Shown here: piece after piece, positions 22,901 to 31,952 of the stretch
How the letters are laid out: each line of letters begins with the position of its first letter
Position numbering within the stretch: position 1 is the stretch's first letter
Source: Macrostomum hystrix
Lineage: Eukaryota > Platyhelminthes > Macrostomidae
Assembly (NCBI GenBank): GCA_950097015.1
Contig: CATNEN010000024.1
Span: forward strand, 1,927,501-1,991,500
DNA length: 64,000 nt
Reading direction: 5' to 3'
The notes under the pieces: generated by a model
Told to the model about the DNA's origin: nothing
Database searches by the model: none
The model's input: only the letters and a program-made list of their open reading frames with translations
Translations under genes and position numbers: made by a program

Positions 22901-24700
22901 TACAAGATTCATGAGCCTCTGGAAGGTTCCTGGGGCATTGGACAAACCTTGCGCCATAACCTCATACTCAAACTGGCCTCGGGTTAAAGTAGAGAAGGCG
23001 GTCATGAACTTGTGTTCTTCCTTTATTGGCACCTGCCAATAACCAGAATTCAAATCGAGACTACTAAAATATTGACTACCAGATAAGTAGGTGAAAGTCT
23101 GATGAATGTTAGGAAGCGGATACGGAACATAGTTCACCTTCGAGTTTAACACTCTGAAATCACTTACAATCCGTATGGATCCGTCCTTTTTCGGCACAAT
23201 GACTAGTGGTGTAGAATAAGTTGAATAACTGGGCCTGATTAAATTTTTAGCCAACATGTCATCCAACTGTGTGTCGACTTGCTTTTGGAGATGGGGTGGT
23301 ATTCTCCTAGTTGGGATCCTCACGGGAGTCTCATCCTTCAGTGAGATCTCATGTGTGATCAGATGGGTTAAACCCATATCCAACTCATTCTGTGAAAAAG
23401 CTTCGCGATGCTCCTTCATCAATTCGATGACTGATTTCCTCTGGTCATCGGTAAGATCTTGACCAATATTAACTTCATTAATCCAGGCATCTTCCACAGT
23501 TTGTGTCTGGTTGACTCGTCCGGTAGGTTGACTGACTATTTCCTTTTCGGCTTCGAAATATTTCAACTCACTTGCCTTCACTGGTTTGGCTAGGCCTACC
23601 AATGTTGACTTCGACAGCTTCACCTCAACTGGATTGTTATTCACAATCTCCACAATGGCGGAACCTTCTCGCATTGTGACTAGAGTGGGAGCCATCTCGA
23701 CTGTCAATTCTTTGGCTTTTACGCCTTCGCCAATCATACTCACTGTCATAGGTGTTCCAAAATTGCACTCGGCATCTCTCGCCAATCTCACTGGGATTCT
23801 CAACGCACTATTTGCAGGAATCACTACTTTCTCCTGAGTATACACTCTGCATACTTTTACAGGTAGATGAGTGAACTGCATAGGAATGCTTGCTCCTTCA
23901 TTTAGAATCAACATGCCTTTAGCAAGATGAATGCTATCACAATGTCCTAGGAAAAATTTCATCCCTAAGATATTGTCGCTTTCATGTCCACACAAAAGGA
24001 ATTCTATTTCTATCTGGATGTCTCCGAATCTAACTGGAATACAACTCTCGCCTTCCAATTGTACTCTGGTTCCGTCGAAAGTAGAGACTCGCTTGTCTGT
24101 ACTTCTTATCTGTTCTGGCTTAAGTAATTTTGACCAAATAGATTTGCTCAAAAAGCTGTTCCTAGCCCCTGTGTCTAGGATAAAATTAATTTCCTGATTC
24201 TTAAATTTTCCTACAATTACTGCTTCAAATCCTTCAGGTTTAATAAGTTCTAGTTTAGAATTAGAAACAAATACTTTGCGTTTGTTCTCACGTGTCCTTG
24301 AGTACTTTCCAGATGTTGCGGCGGCTGATCTCGGTGCTGATACTTCGGAAGCTGGTTCCTCCAGGATTGACATGCAGGGGGCTGACGCAATGGTTGCTGA
24401 TACAGATGCCGCTGGGGCTAACGCAATGGGTGCTGACGCAGATGGTGCTGACGCAATGGGTGCTGACGCAGATGGTGCTGACGCAATGGGTGCTGACGCA
24501 GATGGTGCTAACGCAATGGGTGCTGACGCAGATGGTGCTGACGTAATGGGTGCTGATACTCGATACTTCGGCTGCTTCTGTGCATTACACAATCTCGACG
24601 ACTGGGCTGGGTATCGCCGATTCTTAGAGGCCTGCTGTTCGAATCGGGGTTTACTAGAGGGGCGCGGCCTCGACTCTCGTCCCTCGATATTCAGTTTCCC
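19952..24700 (-). CDS. pol: Pol polyprotein (protease, reverse transcriptase, RNase H, integrase)
   Basis: Open in the -1 frame relative to gag from the slippery site through 19952. The first non-AUG initiation-like codon is at 24592, and no ATG starts the frame, so it is probably made as Gag-Pol. Counting from 24592: Ala/Ser/Pro tandem 10-residue repeats at 13-72; aspartic protease DTGA at 140-143; RT at about 430-640 with YIDD at 576-579; RNase H with DTDAS at 730; integrase zinc motif H1046, H1053, C1083, C1086; and catalytic D1114, D1175, E1211 with the D-35-E spacing. The C-terminal tail is acidic (Glu/Ser-rich) and carries no evident chromodomain. All catalytic residues are present. Confidence 0.96.
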   Translation of the reverse strand, partial: GKLNIEGRESRPRPSSKPRFEQQASKNRRYPAQSSRLCNAQKQPKYRVSAPITSAPSASAPIALAPSASAPIASAPSASAPIASAPSASAPIALAPAASVSATIASAPCMSILEEPASEVSAPRSAAATSGKYSRTRENKRKVFVSNSKLELIKPEGFEAVIVGKFKNQEINFILDTGARNSFLSKSIWSKLLKPEQIRSTDKRVSTFDGTRVQLEGESCIPVRFGDIQIEIEFLLCGHESDNILGMKFFLGHCDSIHLAKGMLILNEGASIPMQFTHLPVKVCRVYTQEKVVIPANSALRIPVRLARDAECNFGTPMTVSMIGEGVKAKELTVEMAPTLVTMREGSAIVEIVNNNPVEVKLSKSTLVGLAKPVKASELKYFEAEKEIVSQPTGRVNQTQTVEDAWINEVNIGQDLTDDQRKSVIELMKEHREAFSQNELDMGLTHLITHEISLKDETPVRIPTRRIPPHLQKQVDTQLDDMLAKNLIRPSYSTYSTPLVIVPKKDGSIRIVSDFRVLNSKVNYVPYPLPNIHQTFTYLSGSQYFSSLDLNSGYWQVPIKEEHKFMTAFSTLTRGQFEYEVMAQGLSNAPGTFQRLMNLVLLGIQHQFAMSYIDDIVTYSKNFNDHLSHLKEVFKRLIIAGLKLRPKKCNLFHRELKYLGHVISTEGIRTDETKIEAIKTWPKPKDVKELRSFLGLCNYYSRFIKNYAEAAHPLFQLTRKGIKNFQERWSKEHDEAFESLKNRMMSTEVLAYPEFVDDEKVKMVLDTDASDSRIGAVLSQIQSDGIERPIAYFSRAMKESEKRYPITRKELLALVDAMRHFRFYLLGKKFLARTDHKAIIWLLRQTEAQGILGRWVERLNEFSFDIEHRSGAKNQNADSLSRRPADVPEAEQVIEPIVQSCSVMEESGQEVKANDSSCSLTQPQTALSEGEKKTLDPNSRIQSTISGQGEVRIPSELEHDSSIPLPSPVPEEFNPIESEDMLQATSSKCEKLLTDFLPSPLKREQIIASQRDDPVIKVLIEWKKSGENNPQLPEIVSPELKKMRKFFEDMKVENEMLIISEDDSWKVVLPQSLDKLVLSDLHDSPLAGHLGRDKTIQRVRQRFWRPGLVKAVEAHIAECIPCLESKRGNPIQAPVQSFPISEPFHRLHVDFIGPLSKESKRGHKYVLTIVDSTTRYPFAFPTRNQKSDTVIKILQERIFAEYGQCQWLHTDNGKAFASKQFKAFCEMYNVKHTSTTPYHAQSNGLVERFNKQIKSIVTCLIEKDHSDWDLMIPAALVAVRTSVNKTTGFTPHYLLFGREAVLPMDSQISQPKSFASYPSYVTEHAARLKIARDIVKRKLEKVVSNRQESAKNSKLPKTVPVGSLVLINNPQLDSEESHKFHRKKRSAFRVIEQISDVVFRVQKEEQGQLVGNVMIVHRDNITIVPNSTQEELIRGSQAAPEKKAKKTEVKVRGSQPKEKGRVVLTEEDESEEEEDRLEWQCHFRENPSEINGEDLELGAEIEVEDESHTEPEATSSEEESESEGTAEGLATATSEGGMYIAQNEEREGVTSRPRRQIRPPARFEGYLQRIATVFSIIGNLQI
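24405..24560 (-). repeat. 30-bp tandem repeat encoding the Ala/Ser/Pro-rich start of Pol
   Basis: About five copies of a 30-bp unit (GCTGACGCAGATGGT + GCTGACGCAATGGGT on the plus strand), encoding APIASAPSAS-type decapeptides. It forms a linker between the frameshift junction and protease. Confidence 0.9.
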
Positions 24701-25590
24701 TGATATCGGTACTGCTGCTGCTGCTGTGAGCTCTTGCAGTACTTGGCAATATGCCCAACTTTGTTACAGTTAAAACATGTCGGCGGAGGCCTCGACTGTT
24801 GCTGCGGCTTCAGGTACGTCTTCGGCTGCATGAGCGGCTGAGGTGTTACCCTCTGGCATTCAGCCTTCCTTCTTTCCTGAATCAGGTCTTCAATCAGCTT
24901 CTTCTGCTTATTGATTTCATACTTCTGCCTCTCGATGGTCTCCTCCATCTTCTTATTCCGATCTTCGTCGAATTGCTCGTCTTTAACAACTCGAACTCCA
25001 CTCTTGTGTGACATATGCCACGCTGCTTCGATGCGTCTCAACATCCTTCTAGCCTCTTGCAGGCTGGCTGGCTGTGCAAATATTAACTTTTCCCTAGTGT
25101 CGGAAGGGATTCTCGCTCCTTTAATGAACTGCTCTACTACTTCCTCCTCCCTTTGTTCAGCATTCATATTGGGGAATGCTTGCGCGGACAACTCAATCAA
25201 GGCATCTGCGAATGAGTCAACGGGCTCATTCCTCCCTTGCATTCTACCTCTAAATTCCTCCCTAAACTCGGCTGAGCTTCCTAGTCTTCCGAATCTTTCG
25301 ATTAGTCTTTCCTTCAACTCCTCATACGTTAAGTCTTCTGGCAGATTCAACCGCTGAACGGCTGCAAATGCAGTCGCGAGGTCTAGATTAGCTAACAGCT
25401 CATTCTTCCTATGTTCATCCTGTTCTAATCCTTCATTGTCGCATCTCTGATCAAATGCTTTGAGCCAAATTCTGATGTCCTGGCTAGGTGTGTACTTTTG
25501 GATCTTTACGTGTCTCATGGGTCCTAATTCTAGTCTATTTCTTAATTCTTCTGCTAACAAGCCAATAGCATCATTAATTCCTGCGGCCAT
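24691..25590 (-). CDS. gag: Gag polyprotein of the Gypsy element
   Basis: 299 residues from a clear ATG. The N-terminal two thirds resemble a retrotransposon Gag capsid region, with a helical, charged composition (IRIWLKAFDQRCDNEG, FRGRMQGRNEPVDSFADAL, FPNMNAEQREEEVVEQFIKG). A basic coiled stretch at about 210-240 is followed by a single CCHC zinc knuckle CFNCNKVGHIAKYC at 272-285, the nucleocapsid RNA-binding motif. The ORF ends two codons after the frameshift heptamer GGGAAAC begins. Gag forms the cytoplasmic virus-like particle and packages element RNA. Confidence 0.93.
   Translation of the reverse strand: MAAGINDAIGLLAEELRNRLELGPMRHVKIQKYTPSQDIRIWLKAFDQRCDNEGLEQDEHRKNELLANLDLATAFAAVQRLNLPEDLTYEELKERLIERFGRLGSSAEFREEFRGRMQGRNEPVDSFADALIELSAQAFPNMNAEQREEEVVEQFIKGARIPSDTREKLIFAQPASLQEARRMLRRIEAAWHMSHKSGVRVVKDEQFDEDRNKKMEETIERQKYEINKQKKLIEDLIQERRKAECQRVTPQPLMQPKTYLKPQQQSRPPPTCFNCNKVGHIAKYCKSSQQQQQYRYQGN
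24694..24700 (-). promoter_or_regulatory. Programmed -1 ribosomal frameshift site between gag and pol
   Basis: Minus-strand G-GGA-AAC sits in the gag reading frame as X-XXY-YYZ, directly before the gag TGA. Slipping back one base leads into CTG-AAT-ATC and the open pol frame. Eight bases downstream, GAGGG (24681-24685) can pair with CCCTC (24657-24661). The loop GAGGCC (24666-24671) can pair with GGCCTC (24627-24632), giving an H-type pseudoknot arrangement. Confidence 0.82.
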
Positions 25591-25645
25591 ACCTTTATCT
25601 AACTTTCAAACTGACTGTGTGCTTTAGCTGGATTCCAATCCTTTA

Positions 25646-25657
25646 CCGCTGTCACCA
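25646..25657 (-). other. Primer-binding site of the Gypsy element
   Basis: On the minus strand, three bases after the 5' LTR, TGGTGACAGCGG begins with the TGG expected to pair with a tRNA 3' CCA end. I cannot name the primer tRNA. Confidence 0.7.
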
Positions 25658-25660
25658 AGT

Positions 25661-26449
25661 TGTCGTAGGTCTCCTTACTTATATCTTACAGCTGCCACTA
25701 AGTTGTCGTAGGCCTCCTTCTTAACTCCCACTGCTTTCACCAATTTGTCGTAGGCTCTCTCCTCTTTGGGTTTAAATATCACCGATACTATTTTATTAAA
25801 TATTAACAATTGCTTATTTCACACCTTGAATTAACCTTTGAAATAACTCTTAATTTCCTTTGTCTATGACTTAGTTATTCTTCATAGGCTAGCTATGTAT
25901 CCTCTTATTACATATGCATATATTGCTTAACTTGGCCAGATAGGCTACTTTCCTTCCAAAATTGGTAGCGTTCTCACGAGTGTCCGAGCGGCAAGACACT
26001 TTCTTTCTCCCGTTACTTACTCTCAATTATCTGGCTTTCTGGTTTCCCAGTCTTCAAGGCTTCCAATGGACTGGAGTTGTCCAACTTTGCACACAGTGCC
26101 AGTCACCAATCTGGGAGTTTACCCTCTGTTCCTTTAGTTTTAACACTATTCTGCTTTTGATCAATATCTCCTTCTTTATTCCTTCGAATATTCCTGGCTT
26201 GTGTATGAACACGGACCTGCTTTTCCTCTCTCTCTCTAAATAAGAACTCTTTGAACACTTTGAAACTTTACTCTCCTTTATTCAGCTTAGAACTGGGCGC
26301 GAGGCACCGGTTGGGGCTAAAATGCGCTTGTATTTATACTAAGAATTGAGGTGGATGACAAAGCATAGTAAAACAAAGACAAAAAGATCGAGGAAAACAT
26401 TTGGCGGTAATTCAAGTTAGCAATATACGATAAATTTGGGCCTGCCTCA
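25661..26449 (-). repeat. 5' LTR of the Gypsy element
   Basis: 789 bp, with TG/CA ends on the element strand. It contains three short GTCGTAGG-type direct repeats (GTCGTAGGTCTCC, GTCGTAGGCCTCC, GTCGTAGGCTCTC). Its start and end coincide with the sequence shared with 17558-18346. An apparent 93-codon frame inside both LTRs is an incidental shared open frame. Confidence 0.96.
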
Positions 26450-26453
26450 GATT

Positions 26454-27361
26454 TTTTATAGTAATTATCATTCCCTGTTAGAAGCATTAGAGTTAGGCCT
26501 ATGCTCTAGCATAGGCTAAGGCATATGTGATGTCAAATTACAAGGATGCAGGATGAAAAAAAAACTGTGCCTACTTCTTGTTTTCGGGTTTACAGGTTTA
26601 CAATAAGCTTAATTCGACTTTTTTGCCACAGCACATCCCTTCCAACCCTTCGCAGTTGTACTTCTATGCCAACAAATATGTGAGTTGAGTAGCCTAGGCC
26701 TGGCCTTATTTTTTAAATCAAACTTAAGATAGGGCCTAGGCCCTATTATTATTTTTTAAGTTAGGCCTAGGCCCACACAGGATGTCTGCTAAAAGCCGAT
26801 TTTAGAGGAAAATTTGTGATCTGAACCCCACCTAAAAGTGAAAGTTTAATCCTAGGCCTATAAGTAAAAATGGTGTCTTAAAAAAGCTGAATGTTTCAGT
26901 GATAAAAGTGGTTTAGATAGACTATAATGTGACTTTGTCTTTAAGATATGTTCACAGTGTGCTAGGCCTACAGATTTTCTTTTTTTGCTGGGCCTACTTA
27001 GAGACATTTTTGCTCTTAAAATCTATAGTTATGTGTTTTGCTAATGGTTGATGGTCATTTCATCTGCCACCTTTTAATCTGGGAATATATGATATAATCC
27101 ATTCTTCTAAACAAAAAATCAGCACCTAATCGGCATGCACATTTCAATAATATTTCTATGAATGATGTTATTAAACAAAAATTAAATTTTTATGTTTAAT
27201 AAATGTATATAAACAGTAATAAACAGTAATTACTTTCTGTAATAAAGAAATGTTGTAGAATAATATGTTCTTACAGTTCTCATCCTTTTTTAAATAGTCA
27301 TTTTGTCTGCCAGCAAAAAAGGTGGCAGATGAAATGACTGCCTACCTTACTAATGTATCCA
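26454..27361. other. Intergenic region rich in TAGGCCTA-type palindromes
   Basis: At least eight occurrences of TAGGCCTA / CCTAGGCC-like palindromic words between 26,480 and 27,000, then AT-rich sequence. No gene seen. Confidence 0.6.
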
Positions 27362-27369
27362 ATGCTCCC

Positions 27370-28053
27370 CCATAGTCAGGAAGGTGGCCTCTGAGGCGGA
27401 AAATTCCGGCGCACACAAAGGGTCTCGGAGCACATCGGCGCACAAGCGTGGCGCACACAAAGGGTCTCGGCGCACATTGGCGCACAAGTGCGGCGCACAC
27501 AAAGGGTCTCGGCGCACATTGGCCCATAAGCTGCAGTACACACTATAATTTCCTAGAAGTCGTAATTTGTCGTGAATTGCATATTTGTTATTCTAACAGC
27601 ATTTTTCAAATATTGAAATTGTTCATAATTTTTGAAATCGTATGATTGAACATCTTAGTGGTATCATTGTCGTAACTCGTAAATATTTTTCGTATTTCTT
27701 GTTTCCCATCAACTGTCTGAACTGTGTTACAACTTACAATTACTGCTTTCGTTTCAATTCAGTTCTTTTCAATATTACATATATATCTGCGATCTGCAAT
27801 CTGTGAATGCGATAACCTAACTGTATGATGAACGTATTTTATTTCGTAACATTAATACATCATATAACCCTTAGGTTAACATAGGGTGCTTTTCTGTGTA
27901 GGGTCAGGGCTAGGGGACAGAAACAGCGCATAGACGGCACACAGATGGCGCACAGACGGTGCACAGACGGCGCACAGATGGCGCACAGACGGCGCACAGA
28001 TTGTCCCTCCAAAATTTATTCCGGCGCACACTCTGCCACCTTCCTGACTATGG
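27370..28053. mobile_element. MITE with perfect 19-bp terminal inverted repeats and internal GGCGCACA arrays
   Basis: Begins CCATAGTCAGGAAGGTGGC and ends with its exact reverse complement. Flanked by ATGCTCCC at 27362-27369 and 28054-28061 (8 bp; 9 if the ends are trimmed by one base). Inside, both sub-terminal regions carry tandem GGCGCACA words: GGCGCACACAAAGGGTCTC units on the left and GGCGCACAGAC units on the right. No transposase. Confidence 0.88.
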
Positions 28054-28061
28054 ATGCTCCC

Positions 28062-28855
28062 CAATTCTACATTCATGTATTCCATGACATAGAATCTAAA
28101 GGTCTTAAATACCTATATGATGTAGAGAGATCTCTGTGGCAATACTCTTTTGCATATTTAATTATTTTACAAAAGATAAAAACCTTATTTGTTGCTGCAT
28201 GTAAAAACCTAAACTTGCACAAGTTTTCAAATGATAGGGCAGTGTATGGCTATGACTATTGCCAAAACCAAAAAGAAAGAGAGAAGAGAAAGGGTGAGAA
28301 GTACTAGGAGCAAAATATGATTTTGTTTTTGTTGTGTTAGCTTGTGATTCCTTGTTACCTTTGGCAACATTCTTCTATGGGTAGCACACAGTACTAGATT
28401 ATCCAAGTGCACAACTATGACATCTGATTAGCTAATTGGTTGTAGCTTATTTGTTGTTTGTCATTGCCTATATTTTTTGCTATAAAGAAAGTTAAAATTG
28501 TGGTTGTAAAATACATTTGAACTAAATGTGCAAAACATTGCCATATCTGCTAGCCATAGCTAAAATTATCACAATTTTAACTTGGTCTATATGATCTGTA
28601 TCACTACTATTACTATGCATTTTTTCTTTTTGACAAAGCCAAACTTTCAGAAAATCATCTAATCATATAATGAAATTGTGCTACTTGAAAACTTATTGAA
28701 ATTGAACTGATTGAAATTACTTGAATTAGTTCTTAAAGTAACTTTTTTAATTATATTTGTATTTGACTTTACTGAGTTCATCTGATGAAGTAATTAATAT
28801 ATTATTTAACCTTAACATAAACTATTTCAGCTGTTTTATTATTTAGTCAGCCACC
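28062..28855. other. Intergenic / 5' region of SLC66A1
   Basis: AT-rich, with no coding exon recognised. TTTCAG at about 28,830, shortly before the first coding exon, could be a splice acceptor for an upstream noncoding exon or a trans-spliced leader. Confidence 0.5.
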
Positions 28856-31800
28856 ATGCCAGGTCTACTTATGCACTCTTTATTATCAGAAACTATATCA
28901 AACAATACAGATAACTGTACAGATGGAGTTAAATGGATTTACAATGTCTTGAAACAATGTGTCCAAGATACAAAAGGCTACACTGCAGTTATTATGGGCA
29001 TTGTTTCCATCTTCGCTTGGGCTATTAATGGCCTACCGTGAGTATCATGCATGATTATTATTTTATTATTTATTGCATTGTTATGCTTCACATAGTCACT
29101 GATTCAATCCTGTTCACTCAGTCAGTTTCACTTAACCGAACCTCAAAATTTGTTAAGATTACTTCAGTAAACATTTTTCGCTGCTAAAATTATTTTACTT
29201 TATTTAAATTTTTCTTTAATTACTCAGACAAATGATAGAGAACTGCAAGTCTGGCCTGGCGCACCAGGGTATGTCTATCTATCTGCTCATCTTCTGGACA
29301 ATTGGCGACAACCTAAATTTGGTTGGCTGCTTGCTCACTAACCAGCTGCCACTGCAGACCTACATGGCTGTGTTCTCTATATTTTGCGACATTATTCTGC
29401 TCAGCCAATGGATCGCTGCTTATTTAAGGTTAGTTTTAATTCGCTAAGTCTGAAATTGATCCTAGTAAATAAATCCTCTAACAACTTTAAAAGCCGGCAA
29501 ACCCAACTGGTAGGCATTCCCGACGGTGTTGTCTGCGGACAAGATCTGGCGATCTTTCTCCAGACTCAGCCATTATCAATAGCGAAGCTTCGGCGCCCTC
29601 ACTTTATGCCTGCGTTGCCACCGTCTGGTTGTTCAACTGCGGCGCGGCCTGGTCCGCCTGGCTACCGTCTGGCCCGGCACCAGCTGTGGTCTCCGCTGGC
29701 GGATCTGGTCGCAAACTGCTGTTCTATCAGCCTGTGTTTGTGGTATGCTTGCCTCTTAGGAAGTTGTGTATATATATTCCCTTATTAACATCTCCGCTGT
29801 TCAATCTGTGTGTCCTGAATGACCTTAACGGTTTAGAATCTAGCAGTCCTTATTATTGTGTTGAATCTAGAAGTCCTTATTATTGCGTTAATCTAGAAGT
29901 CCTTATTATTGTGTTGAATCTAGAAGTCCTTATTATTGCGTTAATCTAGAAGTCCTTATTATTGTGTTGAATCTAGAAGTCCTTATTATTGTGTTGAATC
30001 TAGAAGTCCTTATTATTGTGTTGAATCTAGAAGTCCTTATTATTGCTTTAATCTAGAAGTCCTTATTTTTGTGTTGAATCTAGAAGTCCTTATTATTGTA
30101 TTGAATCTAGAGGTCCTTGGTAGCAAACATATAAAACTGAGAAAGCATTCTGTAAAGTTGTACATAAGAAAAGTATTAAAATTTAGTGATTGTTAATAAC
30201 ATTCATTAATTGTTTAACCAATGAAGCGTTGCATTGAGGTTGTGCTTACTTTTTATTTTACTCTTTTTGTCAGAGCACCGAAGATCTGATTGGCTACATT
30301 ATGGGTTGCCTGTCCAGCTGTTGCTACCTGTCAGCGAGAATTCCTCAACTGACTAAGAATGTAAGTTTTATTTTCTACCTAACCCTTATGCCTGTTCATG
30401 GTGTCTGTGTGCCTGTTTTGTGTGGCAGTATGCCTGTTTTGTGTGGCTGTATGCCTGTTTTGTATGGCTGTATGCCTGTTTTGTGTGGCTGTGTGCCTGT
30501 TTTGTGTGGCTGTATGCCTGTTTTGTGTGGCTGTATGCCTGTTTTGTGTGGCAGTATGTCTGTTTATGCTGTCTGTATGCCTGTTTTGTGTGGCTGTATG
30601 CCTGTTTTGTGTGGCAGTATGCCTGTTTTGTGTGGCAGTGTGCCTGTTTTGTGTGGCAGTATGCCTGTTTTGTGTGGCAGTGTGCCTGTTTATGCTGTCT
30701 GTATGCCTGTTTTGTGTGGCTGTATGCCTGTTTTGTGTGGCTGTATGCCTGTTTTGTGTGGCTGTATGCCTGATTTGTGTGGCTGTATGCCTGTTTTGTG
30801 TGACTGTATGCTTGATTTGTGTGGCTGTATGCCTGTTTTGTGTGGCTGTATGCCTGTAGGGGTGTCAGATTGGCAGTGCCGTCCTGTCTCTCACATTGCA
30901 GTTCCTTCGCCGCAGCACGCAAGGCCTTAGCATGGGCCTATTCGCCCTTGCTCTGGTGGGCAACGCCACATACTCGGCGCAGATCTTTCTTACTGACACA
31001 AGTAGCATGTTTATCCTAAAGCACTTACCCTGGATTCTGGGCTCTCTGGGCGTGATGTCACTGGATATTGTTGTGAGTAGCCTTTGCTTTTTCTCTCTAA
31101 TGGCGTTTCAATTTCCTGAAATTTCACTTCGCCGAAACCAAATTGCCTGGCCTTATTACTTTGCCTTTCGGTGATGTCAGATTGACTGACTGAAATTGAC
31201 CGTTTCAGCGAAGTAAGATTCTAGGAAAGTGAAATCCTTTCCGTTTCTTGATTCCCATTGGATTTTCCTCGATTTTAAAAGAAATGTTTGATTCTATGTT
31301 TAAAATGTCCCATAGATTCCTAGTAATAACAATAATAACTACAGGAGGGCTGCAGGGAAATGGCACATCATTTGGTGACACTAGACACTCAGCCACGCTC
31401 ACACAGGTGTGTACATCTGCCCTCTCACTGTGCCTTGGAGGTTGGCCCTCAATAGCGTAAATTGCACGACAAGCCCTCAAGCATTCTCTCCACGACTGCA
31501 CCCTAAATGAATGTGGCCTCGCCGTGGAATCGAGCTCAGGGACCCTGGCGCGAGAGGCAAACGCGTTAACCGTTCTACCACTCACCCCCATAGATTCCTG
31601 TAGACACGGGAGAGATGAGACTCGGGAGAGATGAGACAGGAGATGACACAGAAGAGAAGAGATGAGACACAGAAAAGTTATGACACGGGAGGGATGAGAC
31701 AGACTAGAGTAGGTGTAGGGAGCTACGAGGGCACCTGGGACTCTCGCATTCGGGAATCTAGAATACGATGTCCTAGAGTACTACTGATAAGTAGTGCAAC

Positions 31801-31952
31801 TCTACTCGTATATAATTTTCCTTCAAACATTTGATGGTCAGATGCTTGGACAGTTTATCGCCTATCGGCACAAGTCGCCGATGCAGCTGCCGATAACTTC
31901 AGCCGAAGAAGATTGCACGTCGGACGATGAAAAAAACCTTATCCACACCTAG
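28856..31952 (+). CDS. SLC66A1: Lysosomal cationic amino acid exporter (PQ-loop family, PQLC2)
   Basis: Exons 28856-29037, 29228-29428, 29514-29742, 30274-30360, 30902-31072 and 31842-31952, joined 981 nt (326 residues). The start has a good context (GCCACCATGC). Two PQ-loop motifs are present, INGLPQMIENCKSG spanning exons 1-2 and RIPQLTKN in exon 4. The family blocks DLIGYIMGCLSSCCYLSARIP, RRSTQGLSMGLFALALVGN and HLPWILGSLGVMSLDIV are also present. Seven hydrophobic segments fit the 3+1+3 SWEET/PQ-loop fold. The family exports Lys, Arg and His from lysosomes and recruits C9orf72 complexes in vertebrates. The C-terminus carries DEKNLI, a D-x3-L-I acidic dileucine sorting signal that fits lysosomal targeting. 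Introns 3 and 4 hold minisatellites, and intron 5 a SINE and a MITE remnant. Confidence 0.94.
29836..30115 (+). repeat. 25-27-bp minisatellite, SLC66A1 intron 3
   Basis: About ten copies of a unit with core CTAGAAGTCCTTATTATTG, alternating GTGTTGAAT and CGTTAAT ends. Confidence 0.93.
30390..30860 (+). repeat. 21-bp minisatellite, SLC66A1 intron 4
   Basis: About 22 copies with core TATGCCTGTTTTGTGTGGC. All three plus-strand frames and one minus-strand frame stay open because the unit is a multiple of three. The interspersed variant TTTATGCTGTC recurs at two places, showing block duplication. Confidence 0.95.
31322..31589 (-). mobile_element. tRNA-derived SINE, family A (in SLC66A1 intron 5)
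   Basis: In reverse orientation: head GGGGGTGAGTGGTAGAACGG with B-box-like GAGCTCGATTCCACGG, body GGCCACATTCATTTAGGG and CCAACCTCCAAGGCACAGTG, tail TATTATTGTTATTA. Flanked by a perfect 10-bp duplication ATAGATTCCT (31312-31321 and 31590-31599). Confidence 0.9.
31600..31745 (-). mobile_element. Remnant related to the hAT-type MITE of 1479-1851
   Basis: Reverse orientation. Contains the GGGAGAGATGAGAC array (complement of the TC-rich interior of the 1479 element) and then GGGAGCTACGAGGGC, matching the complement of its sub-terminal region with one mismatch. The terminal inverted repeats are missing or decayed. Confidence 0.55.

Larger units (their letters stand above)
17558..26449 (-). mobile_element. 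Full-length Ty3/Gypsy LTR retrotransposon with gag, pol and a third ORF
   Basis: An 8.9-kb element on the minus strand. The LTRs are 17558-18346 and 25661-26449, both 789 bp, with TG...CA ends. A 4-bp target duplication GATT lies at 17554-17557 and 26450-26453. In transcription order: 5' LTR, a primer-binding site just inside it, gag (25590-24691), pol in the -1 frame (to 19952), ORF3 (19688-18525), a purine tract, and the 3' LTR. The domain order protease, RT, RNase H, integrase is that of Metaviridae (Ty3/Gypsy). All three frames are open and the LTRs look identical by eye, so the copy appears recent and possibly active. Confidence 0.97.

Noticed and set aside
30301-30930. Cysteine-rich repetitive frame (PVLCGCM) in SLC66A1
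   Set aside because: Only its first 60 bases are a real exon; the rest is the 21-bp intronic array.
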